This document shows positions 25,685 through 34,293 of a stretch of 64,000 bases of DNA, piece after piece. Made by a program: the position numbers and the translations under genes. Location of the stretch: positions 102,729 through 166,728 of the forward strand of contig CAXXFR010000025.1 of the NCBI GenBank assembly GCA_963667455.2, in the 5' to 3' direction. Below the pieces are notes generated by a model. The model searched no databases and was not told the origin of the DNA. It worked only from the letters and a program-made list of their open reading frames with translations. The DNA comes from Bin55 sp963667455 (GTDB lineage: Bacteria; Pseudomonadota; Gammaproteobacteria; Pseudomonadales; Azotimanducaceae). Each line of letters opens with the position of its first letter. The first letter of the stretch is position 1.

Positions 25685-25785
25685 ATGCTGACAGCTCCAA
25701 CATCTTGGTGCACGCTCGCCAGACGGAAATCCCGTGGAACACCGCTGCACTATTGCGTCCTACAGAACTTTCCCAGGAGTCGTAA
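25681..25785 (+). pseudogene. VapC PIN-domain toxin remnant
   Basis: A GTG overlapping the antitoxin stop opens a 34-codon frame reading VNADSSNILVHARQTE then IPWNTAALLRPTELSQES and stop. This matches the first strand and helix of a PIN ribonuclease (D-x-NxLVHA-x-xE-xPxxxAA), including the first metal-binding Asp. A PIN toxin should be about 130 residues, so roughly three quarters is missing. The following 100 bp hold no continuation that I can see. Confidence 0.65.
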
Positions 25786-25810
25786 CACACCGAAGAGTGG
25801 TCATGCTTCG

Positions 25811-25844
25811 ATCGACAGTTGCCTAGAATCGACAGTTGCCTAGA
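25811..25844. repeat. 17-bp tandem repeat
   Basis: ATCGACAGTTGCCTAGA occurs twice in a row (25811-25827 and 25828-25844), between the toxin remnant and the Vgb-like gene. A short duplication at a decay site; no function is apparent. Confidence 0.9.
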
Positions 25845-25888
25845 CTAGTAGCGCTAGGGTTTTCGGTCTGAATTCGAGTACGTTTAAT

Positions 25889-27637
25889 ATGAATCGAGCA
25901 TCCAATATCAGGCAGAGTTTCATGTATCTCCGATCGACAGTAGTTCATGTAGCTACTCTCTCGCTATTGCTTTCTTTCACGTCCGATGCACAAGCGGCTG
26001 AAATTGGCGGAACAATGCAATCGGTCGAAGGCGATGCGCTGGCGGGCGTAATGGTTCGGGCAACCGACCCCGTGTCGGGCATCTCCGAGAGTGTGTTCAC
26101 CCAGGCTGACGGAAGCTACAAACTGACGACGCGTTTGGAAGGCACACTACAGATTCGGACACGGCTTCCCTACTACCGGGACAGGAATGTCACACTCCCC
26201 GATGTGTCAGCTGACTCCCAACACGACATTTCACTGAAGATCGAGGCCATGGTCGGAGACCAGGAAATCTCGGACAGTCTTCCGGCGGCCTATCACTTCG
26301 GCAATCTGCCATACGACGAAGGCGACGATGCGGTGTTCAATCGCTATCAGTTCCAACGAGATTGTCTGACTTGCCACCAGATGGGCAATCCGCTCACTCG
26401 GGTAGCCCGCACCGCCGAGGGATGGGTGGACACGATCCAGCGGATGCATGCCTACCTTGGCAACTTCGATGCCGAGCTTCGAGATCGACGATCTGAAATT
26501 CTCGCCGAAGGATTCGACGGCAAACCGATTGACGCCCGGCCGGAATTCCCGATCGATCCGTCGATCTACACGACGAAGATTACTGAATACCGCATGGAAC
26601 GGGGGATCGTTCCCCACGATGCAATCGTCCACCCTGAATCCGGATTGATCTTCACTGTGGATCAAGGTGCCGATCACATGGCCGTGACCGACACAGACAC
26701 CGGCAAGACGACCTATATTTCACAGTCGAAAGGCGGCTCAAAGTTCCATACGTTCGGCTCGGTAGCCGGAGAGATCGCTGTGTTCAACGGACGCAACGGA
26801 CCCCATTCGCTGGCTCTACACCAAAACGGAAAGTACTACGTCACGAACACAAGCACCAACAGCATTGGAGTCTTCGATCCCGAGACCCTGAAATGGGAGC
26901 CAGCCCACATCATTGGAGGTCGAGCAATCTATCCGCACACCATTCGCGTGGATTCCAACGGCATGGTGTGGTACACACTAGCGGGTTCCGAGCAGGTGGG
27001 CAACCTCGATCCAGAAACCGGAAAGACCCAGGTCGTGAATCTTCCGAGAGTTAAACCTGGCGGCATTTCAGGTGGAACCACACCCTACGGCATCGACATC
27101 GATCCGATCTACGGAGATGTTTGGTACACCCGTCTATTCGGCGACAAGATTGGCCGAATCGATCCCGAAACACTCGAAGTGACCGAGTATGACTCTCCCG
27201 TGCGCGGTCCTCGACGCATGCGTTTCGACAAGGAAGGCGTGCTATGGGTAACCGGATACTCCGAGGGAACTCTGGCTCGGATTGAAACCGATGGCTTCAA
27301 GACCAAGGTCTACTACATGCCGGAATACGTTCCCGGACATCGGCCTGCTCCGTACGCATTGGGCGTTCATCCGGAGACTCAAGACATCTGGCTGAACGAA
27401 AACATGACGGACCGGATCTATCGTTTCATGCCCGATGAGGAACGATTCATCGCTTATCCCATCCCGTTGTCTGGCACTTACACGAGAGACACGGATTTCA
27501 CGGCTGATGGGGCGGTTTGCATGTCCAACAATCCTGTTCCAGCAAGTGCTTTGGAGGGTGGAGTGCTTCAGCTAATCTGCATCGATGTAGGTGGCAACAT
27601 GCCAGAAGTCGATCAGGACTTACCAGAAGAAGGATAG
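25889..27637 (+). CDS. Secreted Vgb-like beta-propeller with carboxypeptidase-regulatory domain and haem c site
   Basis: 582 residues. A signal peptide ends near residue 36 (SDAQA), followed by a carboxypeptidase-regulatory-like beta-sandwich (about 38-120), a single haem c motif C159-L-T-C162-H163, then a streptogramin-lyase-like six-bladed propeller (about 210-550) with repeated xxxPYGIDIDPxxGDVWYT and GRIDPETLEV blades. Likely periplasmic; the haem suggests electron transfer linked to a lyase or dehydrogenase-like activity rather than antibiotic resistance. Its 3' end lies beside the DsbA genes and was copied in the local duplication (see 28530-28751). Confidence 0.8.
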   Translation: MNRASNIRQSFMYLRSTVVHVATLSLLLSFTSDAQAAEIGGTMQSVEGDALAGVMVRATDPVSGISESVFTQADGSYKLTTRLEGTLQIRTRLPYYRDRNVTLPDVSADSQHDISLKIEAMVGDQEISDSLPAAYHFGNLPYDEGDDAVFNRYQFQRDCLTCHQMGNPLTRVARTAEGWVDTIQRMHAYLGNFDAELRDRRSEILAEGFDGKPIDARPEFPIDPSIYTTKITEYRMERGIVPHDAIVHPESGLIFTVDQGADHMAVTDTDTGKTTYISQSKGGSKFHTFGSVAGEIAVFNGRNGPHSLALHQNGKYYVTNTSTNSIGVFDPETLKWEPAHIIGGRAIYPHTIRVDSNGMVWYTLAGSEQVGNLDPETGKTQVVNLPRVKPGGISGGTTPYGIDIDPIYGDVWYTRLFGDKIGRIDPETLEVTEYDSPVRGPRRMRFDKEGVLWVTGYSEGTLARIETDGFKTKVYYMPEYVPGHRPAPYALGVHPETQDIWLNENMTDRIYRFMPDEERFIAYPIPLSGTYTRDTDFTADGAVCMSNNPVPASALEGGVLQLICIDVGGNMPEVDQDLPEEG

Positions 27638-27657
27638 TGCGCAGAGCGCCTCTTAGA

Positions 27658-27687
27658 CCGCCTCGCTGTGCTGGGGGAAGCGAGCGG
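27658..27687. terminator. Possible bidirectional terminator hairpin
   Basis: CCGCCTCGCT ... AGCGAGCGG forms a nine-pair stem with one bulged base and an 11-base loop, in the 51 bp between the convergent Vgb-like and DsbA genes. No T-tract follows, so rho-independent function is uncertain. Confidence 0.35.
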
Positions 27688-27688
27688 A

Positions 27689-28528
27689 CTAACGATTAGC
27701 TGTTGAAGAGGAGTCTCCTTCGGCTTCCTTCTCTTCCTCTTGAATCTTTTCGACCAGGAAGTCGACTATCTTGAACATTTCACGCGCTTCGTTGCCTGCG
27801 CTCTCGGTGTCGATGACGTACTTTCCGTCGACGACCAATGCGGGAGTTCCAGTGACCCGCCAATCTCGAAGTTTACTGTTCGCGGATCGTATTTTGTCTA
27901 AGACTTCCCTTGACCAAAATGTTTCGTCGAATGTCTCCGGATCGATCTCGGCAGTGTTGTCGAACAACCTCGACAGCAACTCTTCCCGTTGCATATTCAT
28001 GCTGCGGTCGTGAATTGCCTTGAACAACGGACTGTGGACTTTCGACAAAACGTCCAGTTCCTGGGCGACGTAGAAGGCTTGAGCGAGCGGGATCCAACTG
28101 GTAACGAATACCACGTGCTCGCGCTTGAACTCCACACCGTCAGGCTTGTTTTTCAACCAGTCTTCAATGTAGGGTTCAAACCTGTAGCAGTGAATGCAAC
28201 CGTACGAAAAGAATTCGATAACCTCGATCACATCGCCGGTCTTGGACTCTTCGGCTTTCTCAGTTGGAATGACGAGATAGTGTTTGCCTTCAACGTACTT
28301 CTCGCTTTCGGAAGTGGCGACGTTCGATACGCTCAGATCTGCGGTTTCATAAAGCGCGTCGACTGTTGCGGCATCTGTCTCCTCCGACGCCAAAAGATCA
28401 GATTCGACGATGTCCGTGGAATTTGGTTGCTCGGTATCCGCGAAAGTTGGGAAAACCACCAAGATCACTGCGGCCGCTAGTGTGGCGGACTGTGCGAACG
28501 ACCGTGAGATGGTGTGACCTTGAAGCAT
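27689..28528 (-). CDS. DsbA-like thiol:disulfide oxidoreductase, chimeric copy with cytochrome c4 leader
   Basis: 279 residues. Residues from about 76 onward are a DsbA fold with the active site C111-I-H-C114 and the cis-Pro loop VTGTPALVV, closely matching the shorter DsbA at 28752-29450. The first ~60 residues (signal peptide plus acidic linker) instead match the N-terminus of the cytochrome c4 at 29482-30228: 36 of the first 59 positions are identical by my count. The upstream noncoding DNA matches that of cytochrome c4 too. So this gene is a fusion of the c4 promoter and leader to a dsbA body. Expected to be periplasmic with an extra ~45-residue acidic linker. Confidence 0.85.
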   Translation of the reverse strand: MLQGHTISRSFAQSATLAAAVILVVFPTFADTEQPNSTDIVESDLLASEETDAATVDALYETADLSVSNVATSESEKYVEGKHYLVIPTEKAEESKTGDVIEVIEFFSYGCIHCYRFEPYIEDWLKNKPDGVEFKREHVVFVTSWIPLAQAFYVAQELDVLSKVHSPLFKAIHDRSMNMQREELLSRLFDNTAEIDPETFDETFWSREVLDKIRSANSKLRDWRVTGTPALVVDGKYVIDTESAGNEAREMFKIVDFLVEKIQEEEKEAEGDSSSTANR

Positions 28529-28529
28529 T

Positions 28530-28751
28530 CGGCCTCCGAAAGTAGTCCACTCGGCAACGGGTGGGACGACTGGGACTACAGGCTTGAGAGCGTGCTATTT
28601 TATACCGATAGCCGGGAGTTCGAAGCGAGCCGCAACGTGTTCACACTGACCCCAAACGGCTAGGACATGGCAGAAGAAAGGTAGTGCGACGGCGAAGTCT
28701 TTAAATAGCCACTTGTGCTACGGAAACGGGTGAACTAACGAATATTGATCT
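28530..28751. repeat. Duplication scar: c4 promoter copy joined to copied Vgb 3' end
   Basis: Bases 28529-28651 align throughout with 30229-30351 (upstream region of cytochrome c4). From about 28668, CAGAAGAAAGGTAGTGCG and then GTGCTACGG...TGAACTAACGA align with the end of the Vgb-like gene and its downstream spacer (27624-27697). The interval is thus a relic of a tandem duplication whose unit ran from the Vgb 3' end through dsbA to the c4 leader. Confidence 0.75.
28599..28604 (-). promoter_or_regulatory. -10 hexamer of the chimeric dsbA promoter
   Basis: On the minus strand this reads TATAAA, about 70 bases before the start codon, at the same place as the TATAAT before cytochrome c4. No convincing -35 is seen. 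Conservation between the two copies supports it. Confidence 0.5.
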
Positions 28752-29450
28752 CTAGCTCTTCGGTGAAGAGGAATCCCCCTCATCTTTCTTGCCTTCCTTG
28801 CGAATCTTTTCGATCAGGAAGTCGACTATCTTGAACATTTCACGAGGCTTGTTTCCTGCGCTCTCCGTGTCGATGACGTACTTGTCTCCGACGACCAGTG
28901 CGGGAGTTCCACCGACGCCCCAGTCTCGAATCCGATTGTTCGCAGCTCGTACTTTCTCTTTAACTTCCTTCGACCAAAACGTTTCGTCGAATGTCTCCGG
29001 ATCGATTTCGGCCGCGTTGTCGAACAACCTGGACAGCAACTCTTCCCGATGCATGTTCATGCCGCGTTCGTGGATTGCCTTGAACAACGCGTTGTGAACC
29101 TTCTGCAAAACATCCAGTTCCTCAGCGGCGTAGAAGGCCTGAGCTAGCGGAACCCAGCTCGCAAAAAAGGCTGCGTGCTCGCGCTTGAACTCCACACCCT
29201 TAGCCTTTTTCTTCATCCAATCTTTGATGTAAGGTTCAAACCTATAGCAGTGAATGCAACCGTAGGAAAAGACCTCCACAACCTCGATCACATCGCTGGT
29301 TTTGGACTCTTCAGCTTTCTCATCTGGGTCTTTTGGAATGACGGTGTAGTGTTTGCCCTCAACGTACTTTTCGTCTTCGGCTAGGGCGGCACAAGCCAAG
29401 AGACCAACAGCGACAATACCTACAAGCGCTTGTATTCGACCTAGTCTCAT
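28752..29450 (-). CDS. dsbA: Thiol:disulfide interchange protein DsbA
   Basis: 232 residues with its own signal peptide (MRLGRIQALVGIVAVGLLAC...ALA), active site C65-I-H-C68 in FSYGCIHCYRFEPY and cis-Pro loop GGTPALVV. Introduces disulfides into periplasmic proteins. In Pseudomonas the same gene sits beside cytochrome c4, so this is the ancestral copy; the chimeric copy lies just downstream. Only 31 bp separate it from cytochrome c4, so both are probably on one transcript. Confidence 0.92.
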   Translation of the reverse strand: MRLGRIQALVGIVAVGLLACAALAEDEKYVEGKHYTVIPKDPDEKAEESKTSDVIEVVEVFSYGCIHCYRFEPYIKDWMKKKAKGVEFKREHAAFFASWVPLAQAFYAAEELDVLQKVHNALFKAIHERGMNMHREELLSRLFDNAAEIDPETFDETFWSKEVKEKVRAANNRIRDWGVGGTPALVVGDKYVIDTESAGNKPREMFKIVDFLIEKIRKEGKKDEGDSSSPKS

Positions 29451-29481
29451 CGCGTCATGCCCCGCTGCGATAGCTGATGAA

Positions 29482-30228
29482 TCAGTACAGCCCTGTAATG
29501 TAGTTGGCTAGGGCTTCGATTTCGGTGTCGGTGAGCTTTGCCGCGACGTCGCGCATCATGCCACTGACGTATTCGTCAGATGTGCGATCACCTTCGCGAT
29601 AGGCCTTCAGCTGAGCAATCGTGTACTCCACCGGCTGCCCCGACAGTCGTGGAAACCCTGCAAGCGAGTTTCCATTGCCATTGGGCGCATGGCAGGCGGT
29701 GCAAGCAGCGACTTGCTTGTCCATAATGCCGCCTCGGTAGATCGCTTCGCCGAGCTCCAAGTCTTCTTCGCTCGACTGTCCAATTCGACCCGGCAACGAA
29801 GCGTAGTACGCCGCCATGTCTCGAAGATCGTGGTCATCCATAGCTGTGAGCTGACCAGCCATCAACGGAATCTCTCGATCACCAGACTGAATGAGCTTGA
29901 GCTGCTTGTACAGATACTTTTCTCCTTGGCCTGCAAGGTTTGAGTACTCTGGGATCGGTGCGTTCCCGTCAGATCCGTGACACGCTGAACAAGCAGCCGC
30001 AAGTGCACGTCCTGCAGCGACATTCGGTATGCTCGGATCAACGGCTACAACCGGCTCTTCGACCGTCTCAGCACCTGTCTCTTCCGTATCCAACAGATCG
30101 GATAGCGCGATATCTGTAGATTCGGGTTCCTCGGTATCCGCGTAGGTTGCGCAAACCGCCAAGATCACTACGGCCGCGAATGCGGTGAACAGTGCGAACG
30201 ACCGAGAGACAGTGTGATCTTGAAGCAT
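29482..30228 (-). CDS. Dihaem cytochrome c4
   Basis: 248 residues: signal peptide to about residue 30, an acidic linker (31-65), then two class I cytochrome c domains with haem sites C80-S-A-C83-H84 and C176-T-A-C179-H180; axial Met candidates are in EIPLMAGQL and SGMMRD. A periplasmic electron carrier to terminal oxidases. The linker is longer than in typical c4 proteins and is shared with the chimeric DsbA. Confidence 0.92.
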   Translation of the reverse strand: MLQDHTVSRSFALFTAFAAVVILAVCATYADTEEPESTDIALSDLLDTEETGAETVEEPVVAVDPSIPNVAAGRALAAACSACHGSDGNAPIPEYSNLAGQGEKYLYKQLKLIQSGDREIPLMAGQLTAMDDHDLRDMAAYYASLPGRIGQSSEEDLELGEAIYRGGIMDKQVAACTACHAPNGNGNSLAGFPRLSGQPVEYTIAQLKAYREGDRTSDEYVSGMMRDVAAKLTDTEIEALANYITGLY

Positions 30229-30298
30229 TAGACCTCCGACAGTGATCCACTTCGCAAATCATGGGACCACTAGGGCTACAGGCTTGACAGCCGCTCAA

Positions 30299-30304
30299 AT
30301 TATA
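30299..30304 (-). promoter_or_regulatory. -10 hexamer of the cytochrome c4-dsbA promoter
   Basis: Perfect TATAAT on the minus strand about 70 bases before the cytochrome c4 start. The -35 region is weak (TTTTGG). The duplicated copy before the chimeric dsbA keeps the element as TATAAA. Confidence 0.55.
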
Positions 30305-30425
30305 CGGATGGCAAGAATTCCCAAAACGAGCCGCAATCTGTTCCCACGGACCTGCAGGCACTCACCAAAATCGACGAGCTGCATCCTCGAACGTACACTA
30401 AGCGAAACCGCAGAGAATCCTTGCA

Positions 30426-31046
30426 TTGGCCGCACACTCAACTCCCATACAAGCTTCATTTCTCAAGAGCGCTCTGCGAATCTGGGACTGTCCCGACGAC
30501 GACATAGCTGAAGTCGCCTTTGTCGGCCGCTCCAATGCGGGGAAGTCCAGCGCTATCAATTGCCTGACAGGAACCAAGGGTCTGGCTCGTGTGAGCAAGA
30601 CTCCCGGTCGAACCCAATTGATCAATTTCTACGAGACCAGCGAACAAGGCCGCATCGTCGATCTACCGGGATTCGGTTACGCCAAAGCTAGTCGTGATGC
30701 CCAATTGAAGTGGCGCGAAGCGGTGAACGACTATCTCGAAGGACGCGAAAACCTACGGGGAATAGTGCTCGTTATGGATTCCAGACATCCACTACAGCCA
30801 TTTGACGTTGACATGATCGAGTGGGTCCTCGTGCAAGAACTGAATCTTCTCGCGTTGCTGAACAAATCCGACAAGCTCAAGCAAGGAGAACGAAGCGCCT
30901 GTCTACGCAAAGTCTCCGCGGCGATAGCCGACAACGATTACGTCGAGGCGTTGATGTTCTCAGCGTTGAAGGGAACCGGATCTGCCGAAGCGCGGTCGCG
31001 CATTCGGTCAATGTGGAGTGAATCAGGTCTCGATGGTAATCAGTGA
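30426..31046 (+). CDS. engB: Ribosome-biogenesis GTPase EngB (YihA/YsxC)
   Basis: 206 residues. GTPase motifs are G1 GRSNAGKSS, G2 KTPGRTQLINF, G3 DLPGFGYAK and G4 NKSDKL. Needed for large-subunit assembly. It begins with TTG (30426); no ATG lies before the G1 motif. Its end overlaps the convergent polA end by seven bases, as expected from the conserved c4-engB-polA order. Confidence 0.93.
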   Translation: MAAHSTPIQASFLKSALRIWDCPDDDIAEVAFVGRSNAGKSSAINCLTGTKGLARVSKTPGRTQLINFYETSEQGRIVDLPGFGYAKASRDAQLKWREAVNDYLEGRENLRGIVLVMDSRHPLQPFDVDMIEWVLVQELNLLALLNKSDKLKQGERSACLRKVSAAIADNDYVEALMFSALKGTGSAEARSRIRSMWSESGLDGNQ

Positions 31047-33736
31047 GCCTCGCTCCAGTTCTTTCCAACTCCGACGTCGACGACGAGAGCAACTGATATG
31101 TCCGCTGCACTCTCCATGGATTTCACAACTCCAGATTTGAGCTCCTCTAAGGAATCCTCGACAACTTCAAAAACGATCTCATCATGCACGTGCAAGACCA
31201 TCTTGGCATCGATACCGCTGGACGTAAGAAACTCATCTGCGGCAACCGTTGCCAGCTTGATGATGTCTGCTGCCGAACCCTGCATCGGCGCATTGATCGC
31301 CAAGCGTTCTGCCGCTTGTCTTCGTGGAACGTGACGACTGTTGATCTCGTCGAGATAGATACGTCGTCCAAACATCGTCTCGACGTATCCCAAATCGTGA
31401 GCCTTCGCTTTGGTGTTGTCCATGTACTGTCGAACGCCCGGATAGTGCTCGAAGTAGCGATTAATGATTCCTTGTGCATCTCCCCGCTCTATTCCCAAGT
31501 TGCGGGCTAAGCCAAAAGCGCTGATTCCATAAATCAGCCCGAAGTTGACAGCCTTTGCATCCCGGCGCTGGTCTTCTGCGACCTCTTCGTAGGTGCTATC
31601 AAAGACATCTGCGGCGGTGGAGCGGTGGATGTCGAGACCATCATTGAAAGCCGACAGCAACGATGCGTCTTCCGATAGATGGGCCATGATCCGCAACTCG
31701 ATCTGCGAGTAGTCGGCCGACACGAACACATACCCGTCAGGCGCAATGAATGCCTCGCGAATCCGTCTGCCGTCGGGAGTCCGAATCGGAATGTTCTGTA
31801 AGTTCGGCCCAGCTGATGCAAGACGTCCAGTTGTTGCATTGGCTTGATCGTAGGTTGTGTGCACTCGATTCGTAACCGGATTGATGTAGTGCCACAACTG
31901 ATCGGAATAGGTTGACTTTAGCTTGGTCGCCGCACGCCAGTCCAAGGCAATGCGCGGCAACGGATGTTTGTCTTCCAGCTCCTTCAGCACGTCCTCGGAC
32001 GTTGACCGCGCACCGGTGCGGGTCTTGCGAGGAGATGGCAATTCCAACTTGTCGTACAGAACCTCGGCCAATTGCTTTGGCGATCCCAAGCCAAACGGCT
32101 CCCCGGAGTACTCGAAGGCTTTCGTGGTGAGCTCGTCGATTCGACCTTCGAGTTCGCGACTGAGATTCTGCAGCACTGTGGGTTCCAGACTCACGCCATT
32201 GCGTTCCATCTTCGCCAAAACCTTGGTTACTGGCTCCTCGATTCCTTGGTAAACCTTCAGCATGTTTCCGTCGTCGACCAGCAGGGCGTCTCGCAATATC
32301 GGATACACACGAGTGTTGACATTTGCCAACTCGGCCATGAACACCGCAGCTTCGGGAATCTTGACTTCGCTCGGAGCCACTCGATTGCCACGCGTCCCAA
32401 ACAGCGTTGCTCCATCCATCGTGGTCTGATCGAGATGCCGGGAAGCCAAAGCGGCAGTGTGGTGCCCTCCCGATGCGGTGCTGTTGAGCACATACGACAT
32501 CAATCGAGTGTCGTACATCGACCCGCGAATGCTCACATCGTGCAACTCAAAGAAATTGATCACCGATTTCAGGTCGTTGCCAATCGTCGAAATCTCCTCG
32601 TCTTCGAGGATCGATTGCAGAGCTTCGAGAACCACATCAGTGCTCAGTTGCCGAAACTCTTCGTCGGAGTGGCCAATTGGAATATAGGCGGCCTTGTCAG
32701 GCGACGAGCAAATACCAATGCCGACACAATCTGGAATTCTCTGACTGCTACCCGACTTTGTCTGCAACGAAATCGACAACTCTTTGGCGTTTCGACACTC
32801 CTGCATCCAAGCTCCAAGCGTCAACGGATCGCAAATGAACTGATAGGCCGCTGAAGGTTCCGGCTGCAACGGGTTGCCTTCGCTCGCGGTGATCTGCCGC
32901 AACAGAGTTCGGAACTCAAGCTTGTTGAACCAATCCGTCAAGGCTGGAATGTCCATGCTCCGAGGCATCAGATCATCGACGCTCCAATCGAGCTCCACAT
33001 CGCATTTGATCGTTGCGAGCTCCCTCGACATCGGCAGCATGTCGGCGGCGGCCACAAGGTTTTCTCCGACTTTGCCTCGTATTTCATGTCGCTGTTCGAG
33101 CACTGCATCCAAGCTGCCGTACTGCTTCAACCACTTCGCCGCTGTTTTCGGTCCAACCTTGGGTACACCCGGGATGTTGTCCGATGTATCGCCCATCAAA
33201 GAGAGATAGTCGATGATCAGTTCAGGCGGCACTCCAAATTTCTCTTCCACTCCTTGTCGATCCAGCGCTTGGTCTCGCATGGTGTCCAGCAAGCTGACCT
33301 GGTCATTGACCAGCTGAGCCATGTCCTTGTCGGATGTCGAGATGATGGTGGTCATGCCCGCATCGGTCGCTTGAACGGCGAGAGTCCCAATGATGTCGTC
33401 GGCTTCGAAACCGTCTTTCTTCAGCAACGGTAGCCCCATGCATTCGATTACATCGTGCAAAGGCTGGATCTGCTGCGCCATCTCGTCTTGCATCGGAGGT
33501 CGAGTGCCCTTGTAGTCGGAAAAGATCTCGTGTCGGAAAGTTGGAGCGGCAGTGTCGAAGACGACTGCTATGGGGCTACCCTGATAGTCCTCCATGAGCT
33601 TAAGCAACATCGAGACGACACCACGTATGGCTCCGGTGTACTGACCGGTGGACGTTTTGAGGTCGGGTAACGCGTAGAAAGCTCGAAACAGGTACGTCGA
33701 CCCGTCAACGAGAATTAGCGGTCTTTGCTCAGGCAT
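31040..33736 (-). CDS. polA: DNA polymerase I, proofreading site lost
   Basis: 898 residues from the ATG at 33736, which has GGAGG seven bases before it (an ATG at 33751 overlaps that site and is rejected). The 5'-nuclease domain (1-290) has GFEADDIIGTL, STSDKDM and MGDTSDNIPG. The polymerase domain has motif A DYSQIELRI, motif B RRDAKAVNFGLIYG and motif C HVHDEIVFE. In the middle 3'-5' exonuclease domain the catalytic residues are gone: the DTE of E. coli (D355/E357) reads SLQ near residue 320, KYD (D424) reads KSV, and YxxxD (Y497/D501) reads FMAEL. So it should fill gaps and remove primers but not proofread. Confidence 0.94.
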   Translation of the reverse strand: MPEQRPLILVDGSTYLFRAFYALPDLKTSTGQYTGAIRGVVSMLLKLMEDYQGSPIAVVFDTAAPTFRHEIFSDYKGTRPPMQDEMAQQIQPLHDVIECMGLPLLKKDGFEADDIIGTLAVQATDAGMTTIISTSDKDMAQLVNDQVSLLDTMRDQALDRQGVEEKFGVPPELIIDYLSLMGDTSDNIPGVPKVGPKTAAKWLKQYGSLDAVLEQRHEIRGKVGENLVAAADMLPMSRELATIKCDVELDWSVDDLMPRSMDIPALTDWFNKLEFRTLLRQITASEGNPLQPEPSAAYQFICDPLTLGAWMQECRNAKELSISLQTKSGSSQRIPDCVGIGICSSPDKAAYIPIGHSDEEFRQLSTDVVLEALQSILEDEEISTIGNDLKSVINFFELHDVSIRGSMYDTRLMSYVLNSTASGGHHTAALASRHLDQTTMDGATLFGTRGNRVAPSEVKIPEAAVFMAELANVNTRVYPILRDALLVDDGNMLKVYQGIEEPVTKVLAKMERNGVSLEPTVLQNLSRELEGRIDELTTKAFEYSGEPFGLGSPKQLAEVLYDKLELPSPRKTRTGARSTSEDVLKELEDKHPLPRIALDWRAATKLKSTYSDQLWHYINPVTNRVHTTYDQANATTGRLASAGPNLQNIPIRTPDGRRIREAFIAPDGYVFVSADYSQIELRIMAHLSEDASLLSAFNDGLDIHRSTAADVFDSTYEEVAEDQRRDAKAVNFGLIYGISAFGLARNLGIERGDAQGIINRYFEHYPGVRQYMDNTKAKAHDLGYVETMFGRRIYLDEINSRHVPRRQAAERLAINAPMQGSAADIIKLATVAADEFLTSSGIDAKMVLHVHDEIVFEVVEDSLEELKSGVVKSMESAADISVALVVDVGVGKNWSEAH

Positions 33737-33771
33737 GGTGCATCCTCCCATGCAAGTTATACAAGCAATGA

Positions 33772-33990
33772 ATGTCAGTTGAGTTCAAAGTCCGTTTATG
33801 CGTCTCCCTTGTTGTTGCGGCTTTGCTGTTTTCGACGCTTGCAATCGCGGCCGAAGGCGAGAAGAACAGGGAGCTTATGAGCCCCGACATGGTTCCAGTC
33901 GAGTCCGAGAAGCGTTCTACCCAGGAACATCGCCAGCAATGTGGTCTCACGACGATCAATGTGTCTCCAGAGAAGAGAAAGCCGTTCTAG
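33772..33990 (+). pseudogene. DUF2782 protein, truncated duplicate
   Basis: Begins MSVEFKVRLCVSLVVAALLF and tracks the intact DUF2782 protein at 34294-34599 through SEKRSTQEHRQ and LTTINVSPEKRKP. At the position of the intact protein's KPYYMVPEDPT it reads KPF-stop-TVFEEPT, so a nonsense change removed the C-terminal third; a little homology continues past the stop to about 34010. The signal peptide and upstream region remain, so a short secreted fragment could still be made. Confidence 0.75.
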
Positions 33991-34293
33991 ACGGTTTTCG
34001 AAGAACCAACACTCCTAAACTTCTGATCTTGCAATCTTCTATGTGATAAGTGCATGATTTATAGAGAAAGGAACTGAGTCGAAACTAGATCCACATCTTG
34101 CTGAGGATCTTCAAGTGTCGGACCGGCGTAGCACCTGTTGGTGGAGTGCCTCGACCCGTATCAAACCGACGCTTGCGTATCACTTGGCCGCGCTATGGTC
34201 GCCTCGTCAATTTGTCAATGAGTAATTGCGGTTCTTGCTCAGGCGTGGTACATTGTCCTTATGCAATTAAGCGCAATCGGGTGCAACGAACGT
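33991..34293. repeat. Spacer with a copied polA 5' end
   Basis: No gene. From about 34198, GTCGCCTCGTCAA...GCGGTTCTTGCTCAGGCGTGGTACAT aligns with the polA start region at 33697-33742 (GTCGACCCGTCAA...GCGGTCTTTGCTCAGGCATGGTGCAT), but the polA start codon is destroyed (CACGCC on the minus strand). This stub shows that a unit spanning the polA 5' end and DUF2782 was tandemly duplicated. The part 34010-34190 shows nothing recognisable. Confidence 0.65.

Noticed and set aside
25889..27637. Vgb-like gene as a streptogramin resistance gene
   Set aside because: It is secreted, carries a haem c site and an extra domain, and lies among redox genes; antibiotic lyases are cytoplasmic and lack these.
32072..32854. 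260-codon open frame on the plus strand
   Set aside because: Antisense to polA; shadow of its codon pattern.
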